From contig NC_088679.1 of assembly GCF_950023065.1 (NCBI RefSeq), positions 41,602,001-41,666,000 of the forward strand: a DNA stretch of 64,000 bases. Direction: 5' to 3'. Under the pieces are notes generated by a model that worked only from the letters and a program-made list of their open reading frames with translations, searched no databases and was not told where the DNA came from. Of this stretch, positions 28,301 to 34,600 are shown in pieces. The stretch comes from Planococcus citri (Eukaryota; Arthropoda; Insecta; Hemiptera; Pseudococcidae). Within the stretch, counting starts at the first letter, position 1, and each line of letters begins with the position of its first letter. The translations under genes were made by a program, and so were the position numbers.

Positions 28301-31300
28301 AAATCGTAAAACTTTGTAAAAGTAATACACAACACAAATATTTAAATCACAACGTTTAAAATCGTAACACCGGTAAAAATGAAAATGGTGTTTTGAAAAT
28401 ACACGTAGGTAGGTAAGTGCATTACTTATTGGAAAGCGAAATAAATAACGTCGAAAAGTATTTCGTTGGAAAAAATTTTCAAATAAACACTACGTAAAAA
28501 CAAGCTTATTGAAAAAAGCGATAATTTCGTTTAAAAATTATTACTTTTCGATAATCATATTCCACTCGAACATTATCTCGACTGCACAGGACCGAGTCTG
28601 GTACATGAACTCAATTTCATTTACGTACCTACCTACTCGTATAAAGCTGCATTCGTATACCTACCCACTCCGCCGGTAGCCTATTTTTTATTAAACAATA
28701 GCTTAAAAATAATGGTTGTATTTTTTTTATCAACTCTCACGCTTCGTGAAAGGCCAACGACCAATAATCTTTTGCCTTCAGGTCTGGAAACTGTCGAGTA
28801 AGGGCATCGGTTTGAAAATGAATCATTTCCAATGCACTAACCCATCCAGTACATGGTTCATTTAAACACCGATACTTTGCCAAAAGGTGCTTATTTAGTT
28901 ATTTCCATCGCTGCACTATGTATCTAAGCGTATACGTTTGCGTACTCGTATATTATGGAACTTAATTACAACGCAATATAAATTTGCATCTAAGTATACC
29001 GTACGTAGACGTACGTATGTATTCGGTAAACAAAAGATACGCTTTTAATTATCAAACTAGACTGGTATTTTTTTTCAAACGTATACAACCAATTGGTTCG
29101 TACACGTACAATCGTACATACAATGAACATAGTTAACAACTAAGTATCATGTATTTCAATTGACTAAAACAAATTATTCTATACTAATATATAGGGTGTC
29201 CAAGTTCGAATTGGTATGTAAACAACAGATAATAGGAAAAAGCTTGTAGGGGCCTTCATCCAGTAGTGGATCGAAAAGGAGCCATAAAGAAAAAAGAGTA
29301 GAATTTGCAAACGGAATTTTTAACATAAGTATGTACCCTCAACTCCGCAATTTGACACACTAAAAGAGCATGTCTCACACTTGTCAGAGCCAAATTTTGA
29401 ACTTTCGAAGTTGATTTTCAGATGTTTGGTGGATTTTTAAAAACGGGGATTAATAAATTTTTTAAAGGATGCTCAGTCTTTCCAGATCATTTAGAAATCC
29501 AGTGAATGTAGGTAGGTACGTGTTTTTTATGTACTTTTAAACAAATTTTAAAAATTCAACATTTGAGAGAATTTTTAACATTTTTTGACAATTTTTAACG
29601 ATTTAACTGCTTCTTATCCCAGAGTTTTCATGAAATTTTTAACGTGTTTTCGTGAAGTATTAGGCAAATTTTCCTACATTCTGGTCAAATTTTGTTGAAA
29701 TTTCATGTATTTCAATTCCATTTTCAACTTATGATATTTTGAGCAGTTTTCATTAACCTCTTCTTTTTTTTTGTAATTTTTGTTGATTTTGAGGATTTTC
29801 AAGTATTTTTATGACATATTCAAGATTTTTAAACGAAATTGCAGGCCATTTTCGCTAAATTTTGCGAAATTTTCATCAGTTTTTGGTAGTAGTAAGTCGT
29901 TTTTAAGGACGTCTGTGTTTATGCATTTCGAAGACACTGCACAAATCAATTTCCACGCCTTCTAGACAAATCTAGAGAAAACGAAAACCGCGCTGGAGGG
30001 TCCAGGGTGGCTCGAAATTGTGAAGTCCTGGTTTGGGGAGTTGGTTTCAGCCAAAATAGAGCATTCGTGCAAGTTTCAAAAATTTCCCTTCGAAAATAAA
30101 AATTTCAATTTTTGAATATTTTCCGTATAAAATATTCTTGTTGAAAAAAAAGCAGTCGATGTGACTGCCCGGAAATCGGGTCAAATGAAGATAAACCCTC
30201 TGAAAAGGTTGCGAATAATCCACAATAACTCGATTTTTTAGCAACCAACATTGATTTTCACGCATTCTGGAGACATTTTAAAATTCTTGGGAAATTGAAA
30301 GTCGCACTGGAAGCCCCTGAATGGCCAGAAATAATGAAATTCGGTTCAGAGAAGTTGATATTAGTTTCAGGTGCAACTTTCATACTTTTTACCGAATGAA
30401 TATAAATATTTTTTTAAAAAGCACGAATCGCCGAAAACGGTCGATTTCAAATTGCCAAAAATTCGCCGAAAATTAAACCATTCTCTTTCCAATATTTGAC
30501 CCCGTTTCATTACAATTTTTTGCTATAGGAAAATTTCCCTTCGTGAGCAGTCGAAGTTGTCAAAAAAAGGGATGAAATGCTGCGTTTTGACGCATTAAAA
30601 TTTTCTGAATCAATCTTTCGTTTCCATCAGCAGCTTTAATTTTCGCTATAAAAATCCACCCTACTAGTTTTGAGGAATCCTCAATTTCCCAAAGTGAGTG
30701 ATATCTCAATTTTTTGTTTTTCAAATATCACAACCCAATTTTTTAGTACAACTTCTCGTATGAAAATTTTTAAAATTTTCTTATTGAACTTCTTCTAAAC
30801 ATCGAAGGGTTACTAATTGTTTTAAATATCAAAGGTCATTTTTTTGGCTCACAAAAGATATAGGTAATTACCTATTTAATTGCCGGACAAAATGCAGCAA
30901 ATTTCAAGAGCTTTGACCCTAGTAACCCTAACAAATTCTAAGCAAGGTTACGCGTATAAATATCACGTTTTCTGGTTGCTTAGTCAAGTTCGATCACCAG
31001 TTGCTTGTTTGTTAATATAAACTTGGGTCAACCTGTGTGCATAGAGTACGCGTACTTTGACAAGATCGCGTTAAATATTTACACAAATCCTCCATACTAA
31101 TGTACCATTTGTACGCTGTGTAGTAGGAATTCGTATTAGGTACATTAATATATACGAGTACGAGTACGTACAACATGCAGACGCTTTGATGATAAAACCC
31201 ACAGAGAATTTTGTCTCTTTGAAATTATGTCAAGTTTGTATACCTAAATAAGCTGACGACCAATCGAGTTTCGCTTTTATTTCGCTTTCCAATATAATCA

Positions 31301-31526
31301 GCCGTTAGTATACAGATACACTAAAATATAGACATGTTTGTAAAATTCGGCACTGTAAAAACGACCAATTTTGTAGGCTCATAAATATTGCATAAAACTA
31401 GCTACACACGCGTATATTTACATATTGCACACAAATTTGCTAATTACCTAGGAACTGGGTTACTGCTAAAATCTGCGATTTGTAGAGCTTGTAAACTTCT
31501 GATTTCATCCGGAATGTCTGGAATAT
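4067..31526 (-). CDS. scrib: scribble (scrib) LAP-family polarity scaffold, partial at both ends, 21 exons
   Basis: This is the composite gene: joined exons give 1,025 codons in one frame, and all introns are GT-AG. Seen: 13 consecutive LRRs of about 23 residues, a LAP-specific region, then two class I-type PDZ domains with GLGLS and GLGFS carboxylate-binding loops. The order, and near-identity to insect Scribble in blocks such as GSTPFKGDD, DTPHHLKNKRI and TPFVRQNTPHPK, separates it from Erbin/Densin (one PDZ) and plain LRR proteins. Known of the family: Scribble sits at the cytoplasmic face of the lateral membrane/septate junction, works with Dlg and Lgl in polarity and growth control, the LRRs serve membrane targeting and Lgl binding, and PDZs bind C-terminal peptides. 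Full-length insect Scribble has 16 LRRs and four PDZs, so the first LRRs plus start codon and PDZ3-4 lie outside what I can see. Confidence 0.96.
4313..4999 (-). other. scrib: scrib intron 20 (exon 20 to 21), 687 nt
   Basis: AT-rich with poly-A tracts near 4540-4575. Ends in ATTTTCAG. Nothing else is seen in it. Confidence 0.9.
5000..5359 (-). CDS. scrib: scrib exon 20: end of PDZ2 and Ser/Pro-rich linker
   Basis: 360 nt (120 codons, phase 0), the longest visible exon, between CTCCGCAG and GTACGT. It opens with INGVDMTGATHDVAVSIL and ERFVRIAAERE, completing PDZ2; the His of helix B (ATHDVAV) is present. The rest is a Pro/Ser/Tyr-rich linker with several SP and TP sites (TPSPGPEKSPK, ARTSPSSV, GSMSPPKPAPRRF). 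Such linkers are typical phosphorylation regions, an inference here. Confidence 0.95.
5360..6656 (-). other. scrib: scrib intron 19 (exon 19 to 20), 1,297 nt
   Basis: Contains a C homopolymer run near 5487-5496 and long A/T tracts. Plus-strand open frames near 6250-6650 overlap the exon 19 donor and look like chance. Confidence 0.9.
6657..6737 (-). CDS. scrib: scrib exon 19: middle of PDZ2
   Basis: 81 nt (27 codons, phase 0), the shortest exon in the PDZ half, from GTTATTAG to GTAAGT. It reads GIYVSRITEGGVAEKDGKLQ then VGDRILS, the central strands and the GD turn of PDZ2. Skipping it would keep frame but destroy the PDZ fold, so it should be constitutive. Confidence 0.96.
6839..6976 (-). CDS. 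scrib: scrib exon 18: start of PDZ2
   Basis: 138 nt (46 codons, phase 0) between TTTTCAG and GTATGT. It reads SRKIPEPLTDLELRKQ then TINSTLIRDQNGLGFSIAGG and KGSPFKDNSE. The TLIRDQNGLGFSIAGGKG stretch matches Scribble PDZ2, including the GLGFS carboxylate-binding loop. The domain is interrupted by two introns (after DNSE and after RILS), unlike PDZ1, which has one. Confidence 0.96.
6977..7363 (-). other. scrib: scrib intron 17 (exon 17 to 18), 387 nt
   Basis: It has a locally GC-richer patch at 7230-7330 and an A-run/TATATA patch at about 7127-7146. No acceptor/donor pair supporting an extra exon was seen. Confidence 0.9.
7364..7531 (-). CDS. scrib: scrib exon 17: Ser/Ala-rich linker between PDZ1 and PDZ2
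   Basis: 168 nt (56 codons, phase 0) from GGTGCAG to GTAAAT. It reads DSSISATSTPTFRAAADSAC then Ser/Ala/Thr-rich sequence ending GVLNNSVK. There is no recognised fold; the composition suggests a disordered, phosphorylatable spacer. Symmetric phase makes it a candidate cassette exon. Confidence 0.85.
7764..7907 (-). CDS. scrib: scrib exon 16: end of PDZ1
   Basis: 144 nt (48 codons, phase 0) between TTCAAG and GTAAGT. It reads VGDKVLSVNGHSLVNVEHYT, then AVEVLRSAGSTLVMHIAREI. The VGDKVLxVNG turn, the helix B start HYTAVEVLR and the last strand complete PDZ1. The helix B His that reads the -2 Thr/Ser of class I ligands is present (EHYTAVEVL). The exon ends in a polar tail, PRNSSFNR. Confidence 0.96.
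7908..9039 (-). other. scrib: scrib intron 15 (inside PDZ1), 1,132 nt
   Basis: It holds a weak direct repeat: near 8405-8465 and 8518-8578 the order GGG(C/T)T..A...GGATCG/GGCTCG..ATCAAAAAA.TAA recurs, ending in ATCAGCG. Otherwise AT-rich sequence with no recognised element. Confidence 0.85.
9040..9212 (-). CDS. scrib: scrib exon 15: first part of PDZ1
   Basis: 173 nt from GTTCTAG to GTGAGT, ending in phase 0. It carries HFEIRIERTSAGLGLSIAGG (strand A and the GLGLS binding loop), then GSTPFKGDDQGIFISRITEG and GPADLADLR. These are the canonical Scribble PDZ1 residues. The open frame extends upstream into intron with a spurious ATG. PDZ1 of Scribble family members binds C-terminal PDZ ligands; the ligand here is not known. 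Confidence 0.97.
9213..9613 (-). other. scrib: scrib intron 14 (exon 14 to PDZ1), 401 nt
   Basis: AT-rich; open frames on both strands cross it only because the flanking exons lack nearby stops. Ends in GTTCTAG. Confidence 0.9.
9614..9713 (-). CDS. scrib: scrib exon 14: charged helix-like linker
   Basis: 100 nt after TCATAG, phase 0 in, phase 1 out before GTGAGT. It reads ALRKKCEEELINRTESGRTF then FPTPPESLKENLTG. With the end of exon 13 it forms a charged, probably helical stretch. The final G is completed to Asp by exon 15. Confidence 0.9.
9979..10140 (-). CDS. scrib: scrib exon 13: conserved linker block before PDZ1
   Basis: 162 nt (54 codons, phase 0) between GTACAG and GTTAGT. It contains EKHVVFDVNSSEKEPTMKTS, then KLHRRDTPHHLKNKRI and EPADQEKDAVLAA. 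The KLHRRDTPHHLKNKRI block occurs in insect and vertebrate Scribble between the LRR and PDZ halves; its exact role is not established to my knowledge. An ATG inside the exon is not a credible start because the frame is open through to the preceding exon. Confidence 0.95.
10224..10313 (-). CDS. scrib: scrib exon 12: acidic/Ser-rich linker
   Basis: 90 nt (30 codons, phase 0) between TTTACAG and GTAAGT. It reads NKSNSEQPVTSSDPGISSNS then TSDIEDVDNE. The sequence is low complexity and polar with no recognised domain. A strong donor, correct phase and the mere 83-nt intron to exon 13 support it. Confidence 0.85.
10314..14515 (-). other. scrib: scrib intron 11, 4.2 kb
   Basis: A long intron between two linker exons. 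It contains a G-run near 11498-11507, purine-rich GGGAGGAGAGG sequence near 13550 and many A/T tracts. Several 70-115-codon open frames exist on both strands, but none has recognisable protein content or flanking splice signals that I trust. Confidence 0.85.
14516..14641 (-). CDS. scrib: scrib exon 11: Ser/Thr-rich linker
   Basis: 126 nt (42 codons, phase 0) from TGTTTAG to GTAATT. It encodes VILTTTITTTSSSVERKSTD then KESTSVRSSYSEPFQSETNTVS. No family motif is recognised; the Thr run comes from an ACT/ATT trinucleotide repeat. It is called from open frame, matching phase and good splice sites between two secure exons. It may be a cassette exon, since skipping it would keep the frame. Confidence 0.78.
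14642..15342 (-). other. scrib: scrib intron 10, 701 nt
   Basis: Holds an (ACG)n microsatellite at 15294-15312, about 30 bases from the exon 10 donor, and a poly-A/AATAAA-like tract near 15231-15253. Confidence 0.9.
15294..15312. repeat. (ACG)n microsatellite
   Basis: About six tandem ACG units next to the donor of exon 10, in intron. Confidence 0.9.
15343..15453 (-). CDS. scrib: scrib exon 10: LAP-specific domain b
   Basis: 111 nt (37 codons, phase 0 both sides) between TTTACAG and GTGAGT. It reads TPFVRQNTPHPKELKMKAKQ then LFGKGKETSETTSASEN. The TPFVRQNTPHPKxLKxKA(Q/K)xL motif is strongly conserved in Scribble, so this exon is secure even though it lies 5.1 kb from exon 9. Its GC content is visibly higher than the flanking intron. 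Confidence 0.95.
15454..20536 (-). other. scrib: scrib intron 9, 5.1 kb (longest fully visible)
   Basis: It separates the LRR half from the linker/PDZ half. It contains a minus-strand open frame at 15618-15836 discussed as a finding, an AAAC-rich tract near 16107-16140, a (TC)n tract at 19977-19992 and otherwise AT-rich DNA. No exon was recognised. Confidence 0.85.
19977..19992. repeat. (TC)n simple repeat
   Basis: Uninterrupted TC dinucleotides for about 16 bases, inside scrib intron 9. Confidence 0.85.
20537..20709 (-). CDS. scrib: scrib exon 9: acidic linker into LAP-specific domain b
   Basis: 173 nt after ATATTAG, phase 1 in, phase 0 out before GTGAGT. The first half is Gly/Ser-rich, then very acidic (NEDANEEDENVW and EDQEDQED, the latter coded by a 9-bp GAA-GAT-CAA repeat). 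The end SRTTSVKFTDDVQNEKTKE corresponds to the SRTVVKFSEE... block of insect Scribble that opens LAP-specific domain b. The acidic part varies between species, so its exact 5' boundary rests on the splice site and frame. Confidence 0.93.
20710..21411 (-). other. scrib: scrib intron 8, 702 nt
   Basis: AT-rich, ending in ATATTAG. Nothing else is recognised. Confidence 0.9.
21412..21587 (-). CDS. scrib: scrib exon 8: last LRR and LAP-specific domain a
   Basis: 176 nt from TTTTCAG to GTGAGT. It starts LQHLPLSLANLNLKAVWL, the atypical final LRR, and runs through SVNQAQPMLKFQTDVD, EKTGEEVLTCFLLPQ and LQYKPENHF. This is the LAP-specific region that caps the LRR solenoid in Scribble, Erbin and Densin. 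The fit with the family is strong up to the LLPQ; the last eight residues are less conserved. Confidence 0.96.
21588..22329 (-). other. scrib: scrib intron 7, 742 nt
   Basis: AT-rich, with many A runs; minus-strand open frames there are Phe/Ile/Lys-rich and show no family content. Confidence 0.9.
22330..22441 (-). CDS. scrib: scrib exon 7: LRRs 14-15 (family numbering)
   Basis: 112 nt after ATTGCAG, phase 1 in and phase 2 out. It reads GNLSQLGVLSLRDNKLQT and IPSELGNCKQLHVLDVAGN, with the last codon completed to Arg by exon 8. LGVLSLRDNKL and LHVLDV(A/S)GN are hallmark Scribble/LAP sequences. The intron to exon 6 is only 135 nt, the shortest in the LRR half. Confidence 0.96.
22577..22710 (-). 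CDS. scrib: scrib exon 6: two LRRs
   Basis: 134 nt between GTTACAG and GTAAGT. The first C completes Ser; then CENLQELILTENFLLE, LPLSVGNLVKLTNLNVDRNS and the start LPPIIG. It ends in phase 1 with a single G that exon 7 completes to Gly. ENLQELILTENFL corresponds to the ENMQELILTENFL stretch of Drosophila Scribble. Confidence 0.95.
22711..23327 (-). other. scrib: scrib intron 5, 617 nt
   Basis: AT-rich; ends with ATGTTACAG before exon 6. Nothing else is recognised. Confidence 0.9.
23328..23545 (-). CDS. scrib: scrib exon 5: three LRRs plus start of a fourth
   Basis: 218 nt after CTTACAG, phase 0 in, phase 2 out (AG before GTAATT). It carries EVGNLKNLVCLDISENRLED, LPEKVGGLENLTDLHLSQN, LPDGIGQLSKLTILKVDQNR and the beginning of LNENIGS. 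The run from LPDGI to DQNRL is among the most conserved parts of Scribble LRRs. It is the longest LRR exon in the window. Confidence 0.96.
23546..23892 (-). other. scrib: scrib intron 4, 347 nt
   Basis: Contains the (TAA)n microsatellite at 23866-23887, only a few bases from the exon 4 donor. Confidence 0.9.
23866..23887. repeat. (TAA)n microsatellite
   Basis: About seven tandem TAA units on the plus strand, five bases from the scrib exon 4 donor GTATGA. Confidence 0.9.
23893..23967 (-). CDS. scrib: scrib exon 4: one LRR
   Basis: 75 nt, exactly 25 codons in phase 0, between TTACACAG and GTATGA. It reads PYYIGKLPALQELWL then DHNQLQHLPP, continuing the repeat begun by the last Leu of exon 3. 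The LQELWLDHNQL core is diagnostic of the LAP family. It has no Met and is too short to stand out as an ORF; it was placed by splice sites and LRR register. The donor lies just downstream of a TAA/ATT trinucleotide run in the intron on the other side of the window coordinate. Confidence 0.94.
23968..25779 (-). other. scrib: scrib intron 3, 1.8 kb
   Basis: Holds an isolated TA-CAGGGTGTCC element end at 24507, a TATG/TACG tetranucleotide tract near 24645-24665 and AT-rich sequence. No exon was recognised. Confidence 0.88.
24507..24516 (+). mobile_element. Isolated transposon-like terminus CAGGGTGTCC
   Basis: CAGGGTGTCC directly follows a TA, the same layout as the paired ends of the elements at 38711 and 53980. 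I could not find a matching inverted end nearby, so the element is truncated or its far end has decayed. Confidence 0.35.
25780..25900 (-). CDS. scrib: scrib exon 3: two LRRs
   Basis: 121 nt after GTTACAG. It reads LVNLESLELRENLIKS, then LPESLSQLTKLQRLDL and GDNEIEEL, ending exactly after a Leu codon (phase 0) before GTTAGT. The stretch SQLTKLxRLDLGDNEIE is nearly invariant in Scribble/LAP proteins. Reading through the donor gives a short false extension (VSNGYL), which marks the true boundary. Confidence 0.95.
25901..28155 (-). other. scrib: scrib intron 2, 2.3 kb
   Basis: AT-rich. Near 27520-27560 a CCTAC/GTAGG-rich stretch could fold into a short hairpin. No exon or complete mobile element was seen. 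Confidence 0.88.
28156..28245 (-). CDS. scrib: scrib exon 2: LRR and start of next
   Basis: 90 nt between TTCCAG and GTAAAT. The first base completes Arg; the exon then reads LPSGFAHLRNLKVLSL and NDMSLVN, one full 23-residue LRR, plus the LPTNFG start of the next. The NDMSL core is a Scribble signature seen in the same repeat of other insects. It ends in phase 2 (AG), and exon 3 supplies T to give Ser. Confidence 0.95.
28246..31447 (-). other. scrib: scrib intron 1 (between the first two visible exons), 3.2 kb
   Basis: Contains a TATAGGGTGTCC element-like end near 29190 and a degenerate duplication of about 300 bp from roughly 29941 to 30550 (separate entry). No coding exon was recognised. 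Confidence 0.88.
29941..30550. repeat. Degenerate direct duplication, period about 300 bp
   Basis: The order AATCAATTTCCACGCCTTCT, AGAGAAAACGAAA, CGCTGGAGGGTCC, GGCTCGAAAT, TTGGTTTCAG at 29945-30050 recurs as ATTGATTTTCACGCATTCT, GGGAAATTGAAA, CACTGGAAGCCCC, TGGCCAGAAAT, TTAGTTTCAG at about 30250-30370. The two units have diverged strongly. Confidence 0.5.
31448..31526 (-). CDS. scrib: scrib exon 1 (first visible): one LRR
   Basis: 79 nt beginning after TTTGCAG with AT, the last two bases of a split Asp/Asn codon, and ending AG before GTAATT. It encodes one complete LRR, read as IPDEIRSLQALQIADF followed by SSNPVPR, preceded by DIPD. This matches the fourth LRR of insect Scribble, where the preceding residues end in SRND. 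The next exon completes the last codon to Arg. The exon that supplies the missing G/A of the first codon is not visible upstream. Confidence 0.92.
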
Positions 31527-32473
31527 CTGCAAATGAAACAAAAGAAGAGCTTTTTAAAGAGCGTATATCATGATAAAAGACACAAGTTACCTCGTACATA
31601 CAATTTTCTCTCTCGTTCTCGTCGTTTATTTCGCAATACACCAAACAAAAAGGTATACGTAGTAATAAAATCAAAATCGTTCTCGTTTATTCTTGCGTTA
31701 AGAAGCAGAAAAACCGGAGAGAATTTTCCACCCCGCAGCACCGTGCCACTCGTACAACTCGACGCTTTTGTTTACCTTGCGGATAACACGGTGAAATAAT
31801 TTTCAACACGAGTTTTCCGCCCAAATGAAAAAAATTATCCGCTGGTCATTTTCACACACGGAAGAAGACAGCTCGCTTTGGCGAAATAATTCATTATAAC
31901 GGTCTTATCAGTTGTATGAGTATTTATAGAGTTCAACCGATCCATTTTTTCTCTCTCTTCTTTCATTTGGAGCAGTCAGTGCTCGAAGTAGATGCTTTTC
32001 GAAACGGGCGTATTTTTCAAAATTACCCGCTACAATCCTTTAAAGATCGTGACGTTATCTTTTATAGTTACTGTCAGTAGAGTACTCGCGATAAAACGCG
32101 ATAATAAATTAGCCCTTGTAGCTTGATACCTCGGCGCAGCATATCCTTCCAATTCTTCCTAATTAAAAATAAACATTTTCCTCGTCTCATACTTCTCCTG
32201 GCGGCCATTTTATAAAATTAAGTCATTTATCTTTACTTTTATGCCATTCTTTCGGAATATATAACACGCGAGAGCATCCGTACTCGCGTCATTTTAAATC
32301 GAAACCAATCTTTAGGCACCTAATATACATTAAGCAACAATTTCATCTTTTCATACTTATACTTTTATATGCGGGCAAACAAAAATACCCAGGAAAAAAA
32401 GTTTTATAAACTTGTATAGAATTCTATAAAAATTGCATTAACTTGTATAGAGTTCTATAAAAATTGCATTCAA

Positions 32474-32744
32474 TTTTATAGAATTTCATCAAAATTGAAA
32501 TAGCTTTTTATAAAGGTGTATCAAATATGATACAATTGTATGCAGTTTTATACATTCCTATACATTTTCATAAAAAGAAAAATAATTGCTTTGATAAAAT
32601 TGCATAAAATTTTATAGAATTTCATCAATATTGAATTAGCTTTTTATAAAGGTGTATCAAATGCATATAATTGTATACAGTTTTATACATTCACATAGAT
32701 TTTTTTTGATAAAAAGAAGAGTAATTGCTTTGATAAAATTGTAT
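32474..32744. repeat. Tandem duplication, period 135 bp, inside the 992-bp element
   Basis: Two consecutive copies begin ATTTTATAGAATTTCATCAA, at 32474 and 32609, share GCTTTTTATAAAGGTGTATC and end in TGCTTTGATAAAATTG. They differ by scattered substitutions and small indels. Confidence 0.75.
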
Positions 32745-33198
32745 AAAATTTTTTTCAGTAGAATGGATAATTTGCATTAATTGTATAAACGTTTATAAAA
32801 TTGTTTAAAACTGTGTACATTTGTATAGAATTTGATTCAGCTGTATAAAATTTGATAAAATTGATCAAATATGGTGTTGGTTTTTAATTTTTTTTTTTTA
32901 TCAAAATTTATGCAATTTTATCAAATAGACAATATTTTATACATTTTTATACAAGTTTATCAAAAATGATACAATTGTATCAAATGAAATGGTATAGTTA
33001 GTACTCTTAGATAAAGTACTGCATCATTCTCTATAATTGATTTTATTGATCTCTTCTAATTATTCCACTCAAAGTGTCATGTGTAGTGAAGTGACGAGCG
33101 TGGGACTTAATTTTTGATAAAAAGTGGATGCTTTGGAAGCCCACAATCCACAAAATGTTTGAATCAATGTTAAAATTTTTCTTCATAACAACCACACA

Positions 33199-33360
33199 TA
33201 AAATTTTATAAAAAATACCCAATTATTTTTTATACAAAATTTGTCTCTATCAAACTGTATACAACTGCATACAACTGCATAAAATTTTATACAGTTGTAT
33301 ACAGTTTGATAGAGACAAATTTTGTATAGAAAATAAGTGGGTATTTTTTATAAAATTCTA
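33199..33360. repeat. Near-perfect inverted repeat (arms about 69 bp, 24-bp loop)
   Basis: The arm 33199-33267, ending TGTCTCTATCAAACTGTATA then CAACTG, pairs with 33292-33360, beginning CAGTTGTATACAGTTTGATA. Only a handful of mismatches are visible across the arms. It is the right-hand part of the 992-bp element and could form a cruciform or a stable RNA hairpin if transcribed in either direction. Confidence 0.82.
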
Positions 33361-33841
33361 TAAAACTTTTTTTCCCGGGTACTACCATTGCAATACGCTC
33401 ACGAATGCAACTATTTCGCCAACCATAATACATACTCATTTTACGTACATAAATTCTCAATCGAGATGCATCAAGGTTCAACCAGTTTTCACCGTAGTAC
33501 ACCGCATCCACCCAATAACTAACGTCTTAAAAATTCTATTCTATCTCTTCCATTTAATTCAAACAGGAAAACCGGACCCACCAGACTATCGTACACGATT
33601 CGGAAAAACAACTTTTTTTCTTCAATGAACTAAACGTTAACTACGTATTAAAAATTAACGCTGTAGTGGGGGAAAATATCGACTATAGAGTATAGGCTCT
33701 TCTACCAGTAACTTTTTCTTAATTTAAATAATTTCAAATATTTTTCATTCAAAAGCACGAAAATATTTTAAAACTAAATTAGCATTAAAAAAAAGAAGGC
33801 TAAATTGATAAAGTTTTCCTTTTCAAAACAAGAAATACTTA

Positions 33842-33851
33842 CAGGGTGTCC
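33842..33851 (+). mobile_element. Isolated transposon-like terminus CAGGGTGTCC
   Basis: CAGGGTGTCC preceded by TA, about 270 bp upstream of foldback repeat copy A. No paired inverted end was found, so this is a weak call. Confidence 0.35.
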
Positions 33852-34104
33852 CAATTTATTTTTTACATTCGTGAAATATCAAGTAAGTCTAATAAAAAAC
33901 TATAAAAGTTTTAGAACATGTTCATTGTTCATGAGTACAAAACTATTCTACGTACTAACTCATGCTAACTTCACTAGCAGGGCGCTAAACGTTTGCGCTG
34001 ATGGTGTCCAAAAACCAGGGCACCCGTTGGCGCTACATATTATGGTGGATCGCAAAAAAAAAAGTATAGGAAGACCTCCATTTCGAGTTTGGAGTCACTC
34101 AGAG

Positions 34105-34600
34105 ATTGCCATCGCTTATTTTTGGGTAAATTCGTGTTTTGAAAATCAAGCCAACACATGGAAAGGTATCATTTATGAAACTGGGGAAATATTTTGGAAC
34201 GCAATGGTGCCAATTATTTGGTTGTTGTTACCAATTTCGAAAAATCGAGAAAAACAGTTAAAAACTTACCAATTTTTTTCATTTCTTTGAAATTGGCAAT
34301 AATGACAAAAAATTACACCCCTGCGTTCCATAATATTTCCCTAGTTTCAGAAACTATATCTTTTCACGTTTTGGCTCGACTGTTACGAAATATTTTGTGA
34401 AGAAAAAAGTTTTAAAACATGAATTTTTTATGTACTTAAAAAATAAGCGATTTGCAAACTTTCAAACGCTCAGTAGAACCTAAAAAAGTCGACACAGAAT
34501 TTCAAATACTATCTATCGGGACTGGGCTATTTTCCCTAAAACTTGTTGGTAGGGGTTACTTTTTCGCAGTTGCAAAATCGCCATCAATCGATTCGGTAGC
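34105..34600 (+). repeat. Dispersed foldback repeat, copy A
   Basis: Part is internally palindromic: ATCGCTTATT(TTT) at 34111 pairs with AAAAATAAGCGAT at 34439-34452, and GAAACTGGGGAAATATTTTG at 34177 pairs with 34321-34348. A tail follows with CGCTCAGTAGAACC, TCGACACAGAATTTCAAAT and GGGACTGGGCTATTTTCCC. Parts recur at about 40.5, 41.6-41.9 and 52.1 kb. A 161-codon plus-strand frame (33805-34290) overlaps it and is probably not a gene. Confidence 0.68.

Larger units (their letters stand above)
32388..33379. mobile_element. 992-bp inverted-repeat element with TA flanks
   Basis: The left end CCCAGGAAAAAAAGTTTT and the right end (reverse complement CCCGGGAAAAAAAGTTTT) differ at one base, and both are followed by ATA. 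TA sits on both outer sides (32386-32387 and 33380-33381), as a Tc1/mariner-type insertion would leave. No transposase frame is inside, so it would be non-autonomous (MITE or foldback type). The interior is dominated by variants of GTATAAAATT and TTTATACA, contains a 135-bp tandem duplication (32474-32744) and a near-perfect hairpin (33199-33360). Confidence 0.72.

Noticed and set aside
33464..33511. LRR-like string ENWLNLDASRLRIYV on the minus strand near the 992-bp element
   Set aside because: It resembles one LRR turn by chance only; it lacks the 23-residue register, proper phase to exon 1 and splice sites.
33805..34290. 161-codon plus-strand open frame
   Set aside because: It runs through copy A of the dispersed foldback repeat and shares no recognisable protein content; codons follow the repeat rather than a gene.
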